Shown: positions 1 through 8,054 of the stretch, piece after piece | Position numbering within the stretch: the stretch's first letter is position 1 | Layout of the letters: every line of letters begins with the position of its first letter | Assembly: GCA_030452985.1 (NCBI GenBank) | Contig: JAKDLG010000010.1 | Span: 1 to 63,773, forward strand | Source: Humibacillus sp. | GTDB lineage: Bacteria > Actinomycetota > Actinomycetes > Actinomycetales > Dermatophilaceae | Length of the DNA: 63,773 nt | Reading direction: 5' to 3' | Program-made: the position numbers and the translations under genes | The notes under the pieces: generated by a model | What the model was told of the DNA's origin: nothing | What the model saw: only the letters and a program-made list of their open reading frames with translations | Database searches by the model: none

Positions 1-38
1 GCGAGGTGCCAGCGGTGACGGAAGACGAAGGTGCGGGG

Positions 39-163
39 GGCCACTCCCCCATCCCCCCCCGCGGCGAGTGGCCACCGGATGCCGCCTCCCCGGGTCGAGT
101 GGCCGCGGGATTCCCCCACCCCGTCGAGTGGCCGTTTCGACCCGTGGGGCGTAGCCACTCGAC
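39..163. repeat. Degenerate repeat array of about 30-bp units
   Basis: The core GAGTGGCC starts at 66, 97 and 126, giving periods of 31 and 29 bases, and appears inverted at 39-46 and 154-160. Two units share the longer core GTCGAGTGGCC (94-104 and 123-133). The last forward unit and the inverted copy form a stem (GTCGAGTGGC 123-132 with GCCACTCGAC 154-163). The array lies downstream of the baeRF3 gene, which is read leftwards, and may continue beyond the window edge. One isolated copy of the core lies near 35247. The units are too divergent for a CRISPR. Function unknown. Confidence 0.55.
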
Positions 164-196
164 CATGAAACCCCCACAGTCGGGTGGCTACGGCGG

Positions 197-1348
197 TCAG
201 TAGAGGAAGATGGCCGCTACCGGGCTGTCGGGAACGACCGTCTGCGAGGTGGCGTACACCCGGCCGCCGTTGTTCAGGGTCGCTACGGCCGCTCGGTCGA
301 CCTGCTCGAACTCGGCGTACCGCTCATCGGAGCCGAGTTCGACGATGGCGGCCTCGTTGCCGGCGACCTGCTCCCAGCACCAGGGGTCGGCCTGCACGAA
401 CAGGGTCTCGACTCGCCCTTCGGTGGCGGCCTCGGCCACGGTGCCCAGGTCGCTCGACACACGTCCGGTGGCCCGGAGGCCGTGGAAGCGCTCAATCACC
501 TGCCCGCGCTCGGTTCTCAGCCGCTGCTCGACCAGCGGCCACGACCGCTCGTGCAGCTGCTCGATCGACAGCTGATCAGAACTGTGTACGACGGCCTCGT
601 CGAGGAGGTGCTCGTAGGCGTTGACCTCTCGGTAGGTCACGACGAGCGGCTCGAGCCCGAACAGCACCAGCGGTGCGGTCTCTCCCTCGAGAACCTCCCG
701 CAACCCGCTGGAGACCTGTCGCAGGAAGCGCACCACCTCGTCCTTCTTCAGGTGCCGGTCGCCGGCGCCGTGCCCGTAGAAGACCGCCGGTCCGCCCCGG
801 CCCGCGCCGGCCGCAGCGCGCGCCATCGTGTCGGACCGCGGCTCCTGAGGGTCGACGACCTCGGCAAGGCTGGTGGGAACCTCGGCGAGCTGAATCTGCT
901 CGACGGTGTTGCGGCTACCCTCCATCAGGCGGATCTCGCGCTGGCTGAGGGCCAACAGCAGGAAGCGCTCGTCACCGGCGAAGAGTCGCAGCATCGGCCC
1001 CATCACCGTGCGGTCGCCGACCGTGGCCAGCTCTGGCATGGGGGCCGGCACCCGAAAGGTTCGCTGCCCGTCAGGGCGCAGGAACATGGCCAGCCCGTCG
1101 CTCATGTACTGCCAGGCCATCGCGTTGTCCTGCAGGTCACGGGCGGGTGCGAGCAGCGCCTCGACGTCGGGGCGCCGCAGCCGCTGCAGGAGCAGGTCTT
1201 CGACGCCGGTGACGAGGTTCTTCCATCGCAGCTTGTCGGCTTCGATGTCGCTGCCGAAGCGGTGGGTCGGCATGAAGAGCGAGACGTGCGGGCCTTCTGG
1301 TCCCGGCTGCGCGAGCAGTTCGAGCTCGGTGCGGGTCAACAGATCCAT
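197..1348 (-). CDS. baeRF3 domain protein (release-factor-fold family 3)
   Basis: 383 residues. The layout matches the bacterial archaeo-eukaryotic release factor family 3: an N-terminal segment with VSLFMPTHR near residue 26, a central part with FLLLALSQREIRLMEGSRN, and a C-terminal eL30-like part with PLVLFGLEPLVVTYREVN. These proteins resemble the peptidyl-tRNA-hydrolysing core of eRF1 and are suspected to act on ribosomes or tRNA, but no bacterial baeRF3 has a firmly assigned reaction that I know of. The ATG at 1348 was chosen because GGGAGG lies just upstream on this strand; an in-frame extension to 1528 has no ribosome site and unconserved sequence. It is transcribed away from the WXG100 genes. 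Family assignment is by recalled sequence pattern. Confidence 0.8.
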   Translation of the reverse strand: MDLLTRTELELLAQPGPEGPHVSLFMPTHRFGSDIEADKLRWKNLVTGVEDLLLQRLRRPDVEALLAPARDLQDNAMAWQYMSDGLAMFLRPDGQRTFRVPAPMPELATVGDRTVMGPMLRLFAGDERFLLLALSQREIRLMEGSRNTVEQIQLAEVPTSLAEVVDPQEPRSDTMARAAAGAGRGGPAVFYGHGAGDRHLKKDEVVRFLRQVSSGLREVLEGETAPLVLFGLEPLVVTYREVNAYEHLLDEAVVHSSDQLSIEQLHERSWPLVEQRLRTERGQVIERFHGLRATGRVSSDLGTVAEAATEGRVETLFVQADPWCWEQVAGNEAAIVELGSDERYAEFEQVDRAAVATLNNGGRVYATSQTVVPDSPVAAIFLY

Positions 1349-1500
1349 GATGTCCTCCCGTTCGGGTTGACACTCCAGAGTAGGCCGTCGGGGCGGGTCC
1401 GTACCAATCGACCACCTGCCAGGTTGGCAATAACACTGGAAAGCAACGAATTTCGCGGCGTCAAGAGAATGAGTGAGGGGCGTGGAAGCTGGCAGGGGAG

Positions 1501-1550
1501 GTCGATGGGGAGTGCTCCCCATCGACACCTTGTTCGGGCTCGCCTAGGTT
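1501..1550 (+). promoter_or_regulatory. 26-bp palindrome overlapping the WXG100 promoter
   Basis: Two perfect 12-base arms (GTCGATGGGGAG 1501-1512 and its complement 1515-1526) are separated by two bases. A TAGGTT at 1545-1550, preceded by CGCC, fits an actinobacterial -10 box. The matching -35 region would fall on the right end of the palindrome. This looks like an operator for a dimeric regulator controlling the WXG100 pair. As RNA it would also be a very stable hairpin, but that reading is less likely upstream of the start point. Confidence 0.5.
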
Positions 1551-1634
1551 CGTCAGTGTTGCAAGGGACGGCCAACTTCGGCTGGTCCGAAGATCATCCC
1601 GAACAGTCGGGGGACGCACGAGAAGGAGAACGAC

Positions 1635-1910
1635 ATGGCTTGGCTCGGAATGAACGACGATGAGGTCAACGCCCAAGGCAACGTGCTGAATCAGCAGGCC
1701 GAGGCGATCCAGAAGCTCATCAGCAAGGTCGACAGCGAGGTCGAGTCGCTGAAGGCGAACTGGCAGGGTGACGACTCCAAGCAGTTCGAGCAGGAGTGGA
1801 CCGGCACGCACCGTCCTGAGCTGCAGAAGGCGCAGAAGCTGCTCACCGACATGAAGTCGACGATCGACCACGAGGTCTCGCAGCAGCGCTCGACGTCGTC
1901 GCAGTACTGA
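1635..1910 (+). CDS. WXG100 family protein (first of pair)
   Basis: 91 residues, the standard size for ESAT-6/CFP-10-like proteins. The central W-x-G turn is at residues 43-45 (ANWQGDDSKQF) between two predicted helices, giving the usual helical hairpin. No clear C-terminal YxxxD/E export signal is visible. AGAAGGAG precedes the ATG. The partner starts 45 bases downstream, and the two probably form a heterodimer. Family knowledge says such proteins leave the cell by a type VII system with an EccC ATPase. None of its genes is in this window, so export must rely on a distant locus or these are orphans. Confidence 0.88.
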   Translation: MAWLGMNDDEVNAQGNVLNQQAEAIQKLISKVDSEVESLKANWQGDDSKQFEQEWTGTHRPELQKAQKLLTDMKSTIDHEVSQQRSTSSQY

Positions 1911-1955
1911 TCTCCGCCACCACTGACACTGAACGCTTCTGAAGGGATCTGAACC

Positions 1956-2231
1956 ATGGCTGTTTACAAGAAGGGCATGAACGCCGACGCCGTCTCGTCG
2001 TCCGGCGACAAGCTGATCGGCTACAAGGGCGAGCTCGACGGCATCGTCGAGGCCGTCAACGGCGCCGTCAACTCGATCAAGAGCAACTGGGGCGGCACCG
2101 ACTCTGAGCAGTTCCAGAGTGACTGGAACGGCCACCGCCAGGTTGTGTCGGCCGCCGGCGACAAGCTCGACGCGATGGGCAAGAAGTGCAAGACCAACGC
2201 GGAGGCGCAGAAGCAGACCTCGAGCAAGTGA
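1956..2231 (+). CDS. WXG100 family protein (second of pair)
   Basis: 91 residues with the W-G-G turn at 45-47 (SNWGGTDSEQF). It is similar in length and layout to its upstream neighbour but only weakly similar in sequence, as expected for a CFP-10/ESAT-6-like pair. GAAGGGA precedes the ATG. A hairpin terminator follows at 2289-2330, so the pair looks like a self-contained two-gene transcription unit. No effector domain, chaperone or EssC/EccC gene is adjacent. Confidence 0.88.
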   Translation: MAVYKKGMNADAVSSSGDKLIGYKGELDGIVEAVNGAVNSIKSNWGGTDSEQFQSDWNGHRQVVSAAGDKLDAMGKKCKTNAEAQKQTSSK

Positions 2232-2288
2232 GGTCAGTGGCGGCCTGAGGGGGGCTGCCAACCGACCCGTCAGGGGGTCGACACGAAC

Positions 2289-2330
2289 GAAGGACGATCG
2301 CTTCCTCAGGGGACGGAGCGGTCGTCCTTC
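2289..2330 (+). terminator. Hairpin terminator after the WXG100 pair
   Basis: A 14-bp stem (GAAGGACGATCGCT with AGCGGTCGTCCTTC, one G-U pair) around a 14-base loop. It is followed by only a weak pyrimidine stretch, as is common in high-GC actinomycetes. Confidence 0.7.
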
Positions 2331-2429
2331 TCGTATGCCGGAACAACTGCCGTCCATTCGGTGATCTGACGCAGATTCTGTACGCTGGGAGTGTTCACGC
2401 AAAAGAATCTGCTCCGAAGGGGGCCTGCC

Positions 2430-4313
2430 ATGACTATCTTTCCTTCCGTCTACCTGCTCGACGACACCGCGAGTGCTCGCGCTGTTTTGGCGCGCCACGG
2501 GCTCCCGGTCGTCGCCTCGCCCAGCCAGGCCGACGTCGTGGTGCTGCCCCAGCTGGGCGACCTCGACCGGGTGCTGACCGACCTGCCCGCCACTGCGGGG
2601 GTCGTCGCCCTCGGAGCGCACGACGCCCCGGCAGACGTGCACATCCGGGCCGAGGCAGACCGCCCGCAGGGGGCCGTCGCCGCGGCCACCCGCCCCGTCG
2701 GAGCCGGCGCGCTCGACCTGTTGGCACGGGTCGACCCGGCCACGCTCACCGCCACCTCCGCCCTGATCGTCGAGGCCCCGGCCGTTGCAACCCTGAAAGC
2801 CGGCGGTGTCGCCGTGGCCGCCACCAGCCGCCTCGATGACCGCCGCGTCGCGGTGCTCGCCGTTGAGCCCGGTACGGCGAATGGGGCTGACGACTCGTTC
2901 ACCGAGTTGCTCGCCAACGCCGTGTCGTTCGTGGCGCCGCCCGCCGACACCCACTTCTCCGACTCGCCGCACCCGCTCGTGGCCGAGCCGGCCTGGCAGA
3001 GCCTCAAGGCCGCGGTGACCGAGCTGCGACCGCTGCAGGCCGCCAACGGATCGGTGCCCGACCCCGACACGCACGATCACGCCGCCCGGCTCGTCGGCGA
3101 CATCACGACCGGTATCCACGGTCTGGCGCCGCTTCTGTCGCACGACGCCGACTACCTCGAGGCGCTCGTCAAGGACTTCACCCGGTGGGCCGACGGCGGC
3201 TTCGAGGTGCCCGACTTCCTCGACGCTCTCACGGCGTTCGCCCCGGCGAGCAGGCGCGTCGACGGCCTGCCGCACCTCGTCGTCTTTCCGATGTACACCC
3301 AGAACGGCAACCCCGACCGCAACGTCGAAGCCGTTCTGCTGCAGGTGATCTGGCCCGACTTCATCGCCGAGCTCGAGGCGGGCGACTACTCGAACAAGCT
3401 CTTCCTGCCGATCCGCTTCCTCGACTTCACGCCCGGCTACGACACCAACTCGGCCGTGCTCTTCCCCGAGACCGTCGCCATGCGCGAGGTGCCCGCCTTC
3501 ACCTGGGGTGGCATCTTCGCCGACCGCGAAGCCGCCCGTTTTCGCCGCGTCGTCAGCGAAGCGGCATCCGTCACCCGGCTGCCCCTGCCGCCGGATGCCG
3601 CCCGCCTCGTTGCCGACCAGCAGCTCGCCGAGCGCACCTTCGTTATGTGGGACCTCATCCACGACCGCACCCACATGCACGGCGACCTGCCGTTCGACCC
3701 CTTCATGGTCAAGCAGCGGATGCCGTTCTTCCTCTACGCGCTCGAAGAGCTGCGCTGCGACCTCACCGCCTTCCGCGAGTCGGTGGCGCTCGAGAAGCAG
3801 GGTCACCCGTACGCGCGCATGGTGCAGTACGCGGTGATCTTCGACCGCATCTTCCGCTTCGCCATCACCGGCTCGCGGGTGCGCAACTACGACGGCCTCG
3901 GGGGCCAGCTGCTCTTCGCGTGGCTGCACCAGAAGGGCGTGCTGCACTGGACCGACAACCGTCTCACCATCGAGTGGGACGCCGTGACCGAGCCGGTGCT
4001 CGAGCTCGGCCGCGCCATCGAAGACCTCTACTGGCGTTCGATCGACCGGCCCAAGGCCGCCCACTGGCTCGCCGCCTACGACCTCGTCGCCTCCGTCGTC
4101 ACGCCGCACCCGAGCTCGGCGTGGGCCCGCAACGCCGCCGGTGACCGCACTGCACTGCCGCTCGACGGCCCGCCCAAGGGGCTGACGGATGCCGTGCTGC
4201 CCGACGAGTTCCCACTGTCGATGTTCTTCGAGGCACTGTCGAAGAAGATGAAGCCGGTCATCGAGTCGACCGCCGGCATCACCGGCGCGACCGGCGACAC
4301 GCCGACGGCGTGA
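2430..4313 (+). CDS. DUF6421 family protein
   Basis: 627 residues, function unknown. The C-terminal two thirds carry signature strings I recognise from the actinobacterial DUF6421 family: HLVVFPMYTQNGNPDRN near residue 282, HDRTHMHGDLPFDPF at 411-425, VRNYDGLGGQLLFAWLH, and DEFPLSMFFEALSKKM near the C terminus. The cluster of H411, D412, H415, H417 and D419 looks like a metal or active site (inference). The first 170 or so residues look like an added alpha/beta domain; recalled Streptomyces homologues are about 460 residues. The ATG at 2430 has AAGGGGG upstream; an earlier in-frame GTG at 2391 has none. It heads a probable operon with an SDR and a PLP lyase (61 bases to the next gene), suggesting a small-molecule pathway. 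Confidence 0.8.
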   Translation: MTIFPSVYLLDDTASARAVLARHGLPVVASPSQADVVVLPQLGDLDRVLTDLPATAGVVALGAHDAPADVHIRAEADRPQGAVAAATRPVGAGALDLLARVDPATLTATSALIVEAPAVATLKAGGVAVAATSRLDDRRVAVLAVEPGTANGADDSFTELLANAVSFVAPPADTHFSDSPHPLVAEPAWQSLKAAVTELRPLQAANGSVPDPDTHDHAARLVGDITTGIHGLAPLLSHDADYLEALVKDFTRWADGGFEVPDFLDALTAFAPASRRVDGLPHLVVFPMYTQNGNPDRNVEAVLLQVIWPDFIAELEAGDYSNKLFLPIRFLDFTPGYDTNSAVLFPETVAMREVPAFTWGGIFADREAARFRRVVSEAASVTRLPLPPDAARLVADQQLAERTFVMWDLIHDRTHMHGDLPFDPFMVKQRMPFFLYALEELRCDLTAFRESVALEKQGHPYARMVQYAVIFDRIFRFAITGSRVRNYDGLGGQLLFAWLHQKGVLHWTDNRLTIEWDAVTEPVLELGRAIEDLYWRSIDRPKAAHWLAAYDLVASVVTPHPSSAWARNAAGDRTALPLDGPPKGLTDAVLPDEFPLSMFFEALSKKMKPVIESTAGITGATGDTPTA

Positions 4314-4374
4314 CAGGGCACACTGGTGGGGCCGGACGCCCCGGCCCATCCGTCGACCCTGCAGGAGCCCGTTC

Positions 4375-5091
4375 ATGAGCGTTGTCATCGTCACCGGAGC
4401 CACCGGCGCCACCGGCCGGGCCACCTGCGCCGCGCTGGTGGCCGCTGGTCACCACGTGGCCGCCGTCGACCGTGACGCGACCGGCCTGTCGGCGGTCGCC
4501 GACGAGATCGCAGCGTCCTCACCGGCGACCGGTGCCTTCACCGCCCATACCTGCGACCTCACCGACGTGGCGGCTACGACCGCCGCCGTGAACGAGATCC
4601 GCACGCAGCACGGTGGCATCGACGGCCTCGTGCATCTCGTCGGTGGGTGGCGCGGTGGTGCGACGTTCACCGAGAACCTCGACGAGGACTGGTTGCTGCT
4701 GCGCTCGTTGCTCGTCGACACCCTGCGGAACACGACGCTCGCGGTGCACGATGACCTCGCTGCCTCCGACGCCGGTCGCGTGGTGGTCATCACCGCAGCC
4801 TCGGTCGAGAAGCCGACGGCAGGCAACGCGAACTACGCAGCGGCCAAGGCTGCGGGGGAGGCCTGGATCCTCGCCCTGGCCGACTCGTTCCGCTCGTTGC
4901 AGTCGGGCCATGCAGAGTCGCCGACGGCTCAGAGGGCCGCAGCCGTGACCGCCGTCGTCAACTACATCGGTACCGGCCGCACCGCCACCACCCCGGCGCG
5001 GCTGGCCGAGAGCATCTGCGAGATCATCGATGGTGACGCGGCCGCCCTCAACGGCGCTCGGGTCGACCTGCGACCCGACGCAACCCGCTGA
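4375..5091 (+). CDS. SDR family NAD(P)-dependent oxidoreductase
   Basis: 238 residues, the usual size of a classical short-chain dehydrogenase. The nucleotide-binding motif TGATGATG is at 7-14, and the catalytic set is S143, Y154 and K158 (NYAAAKAAGE). It should oxidise an alcohol or reduce a carbonyl with NAD(P), but the substrate is unknown. CAGGAG lies 7 bases before the ATG. The setting, between DUF6421 and a threonine-aldolase-like enzyme, is one I recall from other actinomycetes, so the three products probably act on one metabolite. Confidence 0.88.
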   Translation: MSVVIVTGATGATGRATCAALVAAGHHVAAVDRDATGLSAVADEIAASSPATGAFTAHTCDLTDVAATTAAVNEIRTQHGGIDGLVHLVGGWRGGATFTENLDEDWLLLRSLLVDTLRNTTLAVHDDLAASDAGRVVVITAASVEKPTAGNANYAAAKAAGEAWILALADSFRSLQSGHAESPTAQRAAAVTAVVNYIGTGRTATTPARLAESICEIIDGDAAALNGARVDLRPDATR

Positions 5092-5222
5092 CGGTCGGCG
5101 TCACCTGTCCACCCACCGCAACATCACCGACCGCCGGCCTCCAGCCGGTGACCGCCGGGCGGTGACGGTCAGGCGGAACCAGCAGGTGACACGGGTCTGA
5201 CCGAGACCAGCGGAACCTACTT
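5092..5222 (+). other. GC-rich structured leader before the PLP enzyme gene
   Basis: 143 bases separate the SDR from the next gene. The region holds a long-range TCACCTG (from 5100) / CAGGTGA (to 5188) pairing, nested GCCGGC/GCCGGT and ACCGCC/GGCGGT stems, and a GGTCT/AGACC hairpin close to the ribosome site. I could match no known riboswitch class. It may be a leader or an intercistronic fold. Confidence 0.25.
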
Positions 5223-5234
5223 CTCAGGAGAGAC

Positions 5235-6329
5235 GTGACGAGCACGAGCACCAGCCCGACCAGCACCTTCGCCGGCCTGCACGACCCTGAGCGCCGCGGC
5301 TTCGCCTCCGACAACTACGCCGGCCTGCACCCCGAGGTGCTCGACGCGATGGCCGCGGCCAATGGCGGTCACGAGATCTCCTACGGTGAGGACCACTACA
5401 CCGCGCGGCTCCAGCAGGTCGTCGGTGAGCACTTCGGTGAGGGCGCCACCGCCTGGCCCGTGTTCAACGGCACCGGGGCCAACGTGCTCGCACTGCAGGC
5501 CCTGCTGCCGCGATGGGGCGCGGTCGTGTGCGCCGAGACCGCGCACATCCAGACCGACGAGAACGCGGCCCCTGAGCGCGTCGGCGGCCTCAAGCTGCTC
5601 ACCGTGCCGACATCCGATGGCAAGCTGACCCCCGAGCTGATCGACGCGCAGGCCTGGGGGTTCGGCGACGAGCACCGCGCGCAGCCGCTGGCCGTCTCGA
5701 TCACGCAGACCACCGAGCTCGGCACCTGCTACACCCCGGAGGAGATCCGGGCGATCACCACGCACGCGCACGGTCTCGGTATGCGGGTGCACCTCGACGG
5801 AGCTCGCATCTCGAATGCGGCTGCCTCGCTTGGCGGCTCGCTGGCCTCGTTCACCTCCGACGTTGGCGTCGACATCGTCAGCCTCGGCGCCACCAAGAAC
5901 GGCGCGCTCGCGGCCGAAGCCGTCGTCGTGCTCGACCACGGGCTGACCGCCGAGCAGCACGGGCTGGTCTACCTGCGCAAGCTCAACATGCAGCTCGCCT
6001 CGAAGATGCGGTTCATCTCGGCGCAGCTGCTCGCCCTGTACGACGGCGACCTCTGGCTGCGATCGGCCGGTCACGCCAACGAGATGGCGCAGCGCCTCGC
6101 GGCGGGCGTCGGTGAGCTGGCCGGCGTGACGATCACGCAGGCCGTTCAGGCCAACGCGGTGTTCGCCGTGCTCGACCGCGACGTGGCCAACGCGCTGCGT
6201 GAGCGCTTCCGGTTCTACGACTGGAACCCGGCCACGGGTGAGGTGCGCTGGATGTGCTCGTGGGACACGGCGGCATCCGACGTCGACGCCTTTGTGGCCG
6301 AGCTGAAGCGGTTGCTCCAGAACGCCTGA
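5235..6329 (+). CDS. Threonine aldolase / beta-eliminating lyase family enzyme
   Basis: 364 residues of the fold-type I PLP family that includes low-specificity L-threonine aldolase. Key residues are K221 (SLGATKNGA, the Schiff-base lysine), D188 in HLDGAR (pyridine nitrogen contact) and H104 in the ETAH segment that stacks on PLP. Family members cleave beta-hydroxy amino acids or eliminate at the beta carbon; the real substrate cannot be read from sequence. The GTG at 5235 is set by AGGAGAG just upstream. It is the last gene of the DUF6421-SDR cluster and converges on the symporter gene 28 bases away, with no obvious terminator between. Confidence 0.87.
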   Translation: MTSTSTSPTSTFAGLHDPERRGFASDNYAGLHPEVLDAMAAANGGHEISYGEDHYTARLQQVVGEHFGEGATAWPVFNGTGANVLALQALLPRWGAVVCAETAHIQTDENAAPERVGGLKLLTVPTSDGKLTPELIDAQAWGFGDEHRAQPLAVSITQTTELGTCYTPEEIRAITTHAHGLGMRVHLDGARISNAAASLGGSLASFTSDVGVDIVSLGATKNGALAAEAVVVLDHGLTAEQHGLVYLRKLNMQLASKMRFISAQLLALYDGDLWLRSAGHANEMAQRLAAGVGELAGVTITQAVQANAVFAVLDRDVANALRERFRFYDWNPATGEVRWMCSWDTAASDVDAFVAELKRLLQNA

Positions 6330-6357
6330 CGAACGCACCGGTGAGAGTGGCGCAGGG

Positions 6358-7830
6358 TCACGCGCCCTGACGTTTCACCACTGCGGGCCTGTGAACCGGG
6401 GCCGGGCCGTTCACGGCGGGGTTGGGTGCGCGGCGGTCACCGGTCGCGCGTTGGATGAGGAAGAGGGCGAGCAGGTTGAAGGGGAGCGCGACCAGGCCGG
6501 AGTTGATGCCGGTGTCGACGATGACCTGCCACTGCTCGGCGATGACCACGCCCAGCAGCCCGACGAGCAGGCCGCCGAGGATGGCTGAGGAGTTCGGCGG
6601 TCGCTTCATCAGCAGCCCGAAGGCGATGGCCGGGACAAGCTGGGTCGAGCCCGAGAAGGTCAGCAGCAGCATGTTGGCCAGCAGGTTGGGCATGGCCAGA
6701 GCCAGCATCAGGGCGAGTATGCCGATGACCACCACGACCATCCGGGTGGCCCCGAGCTTGCGTTCCTCGGCCTGGACCCGCAGCACGTTGTTGACCACGA
6801 GCGGGGCGATGGCCAGGAGCATCGCGGCGGCGGGCACCATGGCGGTGGCCACGCCGGCGACGAGAACCACGCCGACCAGCCAGCCCGGTAGCGACTCCCC
6901 GGCCATGGTCAGCATCGCGCCGTTGGACCCGTCGGCCGCCATACCGTGCCTGACGATGAAGGCGTAGGCCAGCAGCATCGCGACACTCGCGAAGAGGTTG
7001 TAGATGGGCAGAAAGATGAGGTTGCGGCGCACCACCTTCTCACCGCTCGAGGCCATGACGGCGGGCCAGATGTGGGGCAGCGCGTAGAACATGACCGAGA
7101 CCATGCTCACGGCCATGCTCGAGATCACCCAGACCGGTCCGTAGCCGGGCAAGGCGGCGAACAGTGACTCCGGAGCCACGTCGGCTGCCTTGCTGATGGT
7201 GCCGAAGAAGCCGTGTTGCGTGGAGAGGGGGATCGCGACGGCGAGCATGACCATGATGAGGATCATCATGAAGTCCTTGAAGAACGACACCCGGGCGATC
7301 CCCCCGAGACCGGCGTAGAGCACGAAGACCATGACGAGCACGAAGCCGAAGACAGAGCTGAGGGTTCCCGCGTCGGTGCCGGTCGCCGTGTTGATGATGA
7401 GCGAGAGTCCGGTGATCTGTAGCTGGATGTAGGGCAGCAGGATGAGCACACCGACCACACCGATGACCGTGCCGAGCATCCTGCTGCCGTAGGTGTCCTC
7501 GATGAAGTCGGCCTGCGTCAGGTAGCCGCGCGTCTTGGCGCGGCGCCACAACCGCGGGGCCATGAAGTACATGACGAGGTAGGCGAGCGGTACGTAGGGG
7601 ATGGCGTAGAAGCCCGCGCCGCCGGCGGCGACGAAGACGCCGACGGTGCCGAGAAAGGTGAACGTCGTGAACGTCTCACCGGCCTGCAGGATCCAGGTCT
7701 TGAGGATGCCGTAGGAGCGTCCGGCGACGGCCCACTCGTCGAGGTCGGAGACCGCGGCCTTGCGGCCGGTGACGGCGATGATGGCGACCAGCAGCATCCC
7801 GAGCAGGCCGATGACCAGTTCGGGGCGCAT
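6358..7830 (-). CDS. Sodium:solute symporter family permease
   Basis: 490 residues, about 13 hydrophobic segments, typical of the SSS family. The N-terminal SDLDEWAVAGRSYGILKTWILQAGE is the conserved first-loop region of this group. It should take up an organic solute (a carboxylate, amino acid or pantothenate-like compound) with Na+. It overlaps by one base the start of the small DUF3311 protein read before it. The neighbouring M20 amidohydrolase and isochorismatase-like hydrolase suggest import and hydrolysis of an amide-containing compound. Confidence 0.88.
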   Translation of the reverse strand: MRPELVIGLLGMLLVAIIAVTGRKAAVSDLDEWAVAGRSYGILKTWILQAGETFTTFTFLGTVGVFVAAGGAGFYAIPYVPLAYLVMYFMAPRLWRRAKTRGYLTQADFIEDTYGSRMLGTVIGVVGVLILLPYIQLQITGLSLIINTATGTDAGTLSSVFGFVLVMVFVLYAGLGGIARVSFFKDFMMILIMVMLAVAIPLSTQHGFFGTISKAADVAPESLFAALPGYGPVWVISSMAVSMVSVMFYALPHIWPAVMASSGEKVVRRNLIFLPIYNLFASVAMLLAYAFIVRHGMAADGSNGAMLTMAGESLPGWLVGVVLVAGVATAMVPAAAMLLAIAPLVVNNVLRVQAEERKLGATRMVVVVIGILALMLALAMPNLLANMLLLTFSGSTQLVPAIAFGLLMKRPPNSSAILGGLLVGLLGVVIAEQWQVIVDTGINSGLVALPFNLLALFLIQRATGDRRAPNPAVNGPAPVHRPAVVKRQGA

Positions 7831-8054
7831 CAGCCCTGCACCTCCTCGAGGTCGGCGTCGTCATCGGCATCGTCACGTCTCGACTCGACCCACCACAGCG
7901 TGAGCGACACACCCGGCCCGCTGATCAGGCAGAACCACACGAACAACGACGGGAACCCGAACCACAGGTGGGGCCCGTTGATCTGCGGAATCCACGAGAC
8001 GACGAAGATGAGGAACATCGGGATGGCAATGCCGACCCAGTGAAATGGCTTCAT
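7830..8054 (-). CDS. DUF3311 small membrane protein
   Basis: 74 residues with two membrane segments (WVGIAIPMFLIFVVSW and the LFVWFCLISGPGVSLTLWW region) and an acidic tail. DUF3311 proteins are regularly encoded immediately before SSS permeases and are taken as a small permease subunit or assembly partner. Its start overlaps the stop of the upstream amidohydrolase (8051-8054), and its stop overlaps the permease start, so the three are translationally coupled. Confidence 0.85.
   Translation of the reverse strand: MKPFHWVGIAIPMFLIFVVSWIPQINGPHLWFGFPSLFVWFCLISGPGVSLTLWWVESRRDDADDDADLEEVQG

Noticed and set aside
39..163. CRISPR array at the left edge
   Set aside because: Repeat cores are only 8-11 bases, units diverge, some copies are inverted and no cas genes are present.
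482..1663. Plus-strand open frame opposite the baeRF3 gene
   Set aside because: It mirrors the third-position pattern of the real gene, has no family features and overlaps the WXG100 start.
1461..4424. A 987-codon open frame on the minus strand opposite the WXG100 pair and the DUF6421 gene
   Set aside because: Composition is Arg/Gly/Glu/Val-rich without domains, it lies antisense to genes with clear families, and long antisense frames are normal at this GC content.
5092..5234. TPP, cobalamin, SAM or glycine riboswitch before the PLP enzyme gene
   Set aside because: None of the conserved boxes of these classes could be found; only generic stems are present.
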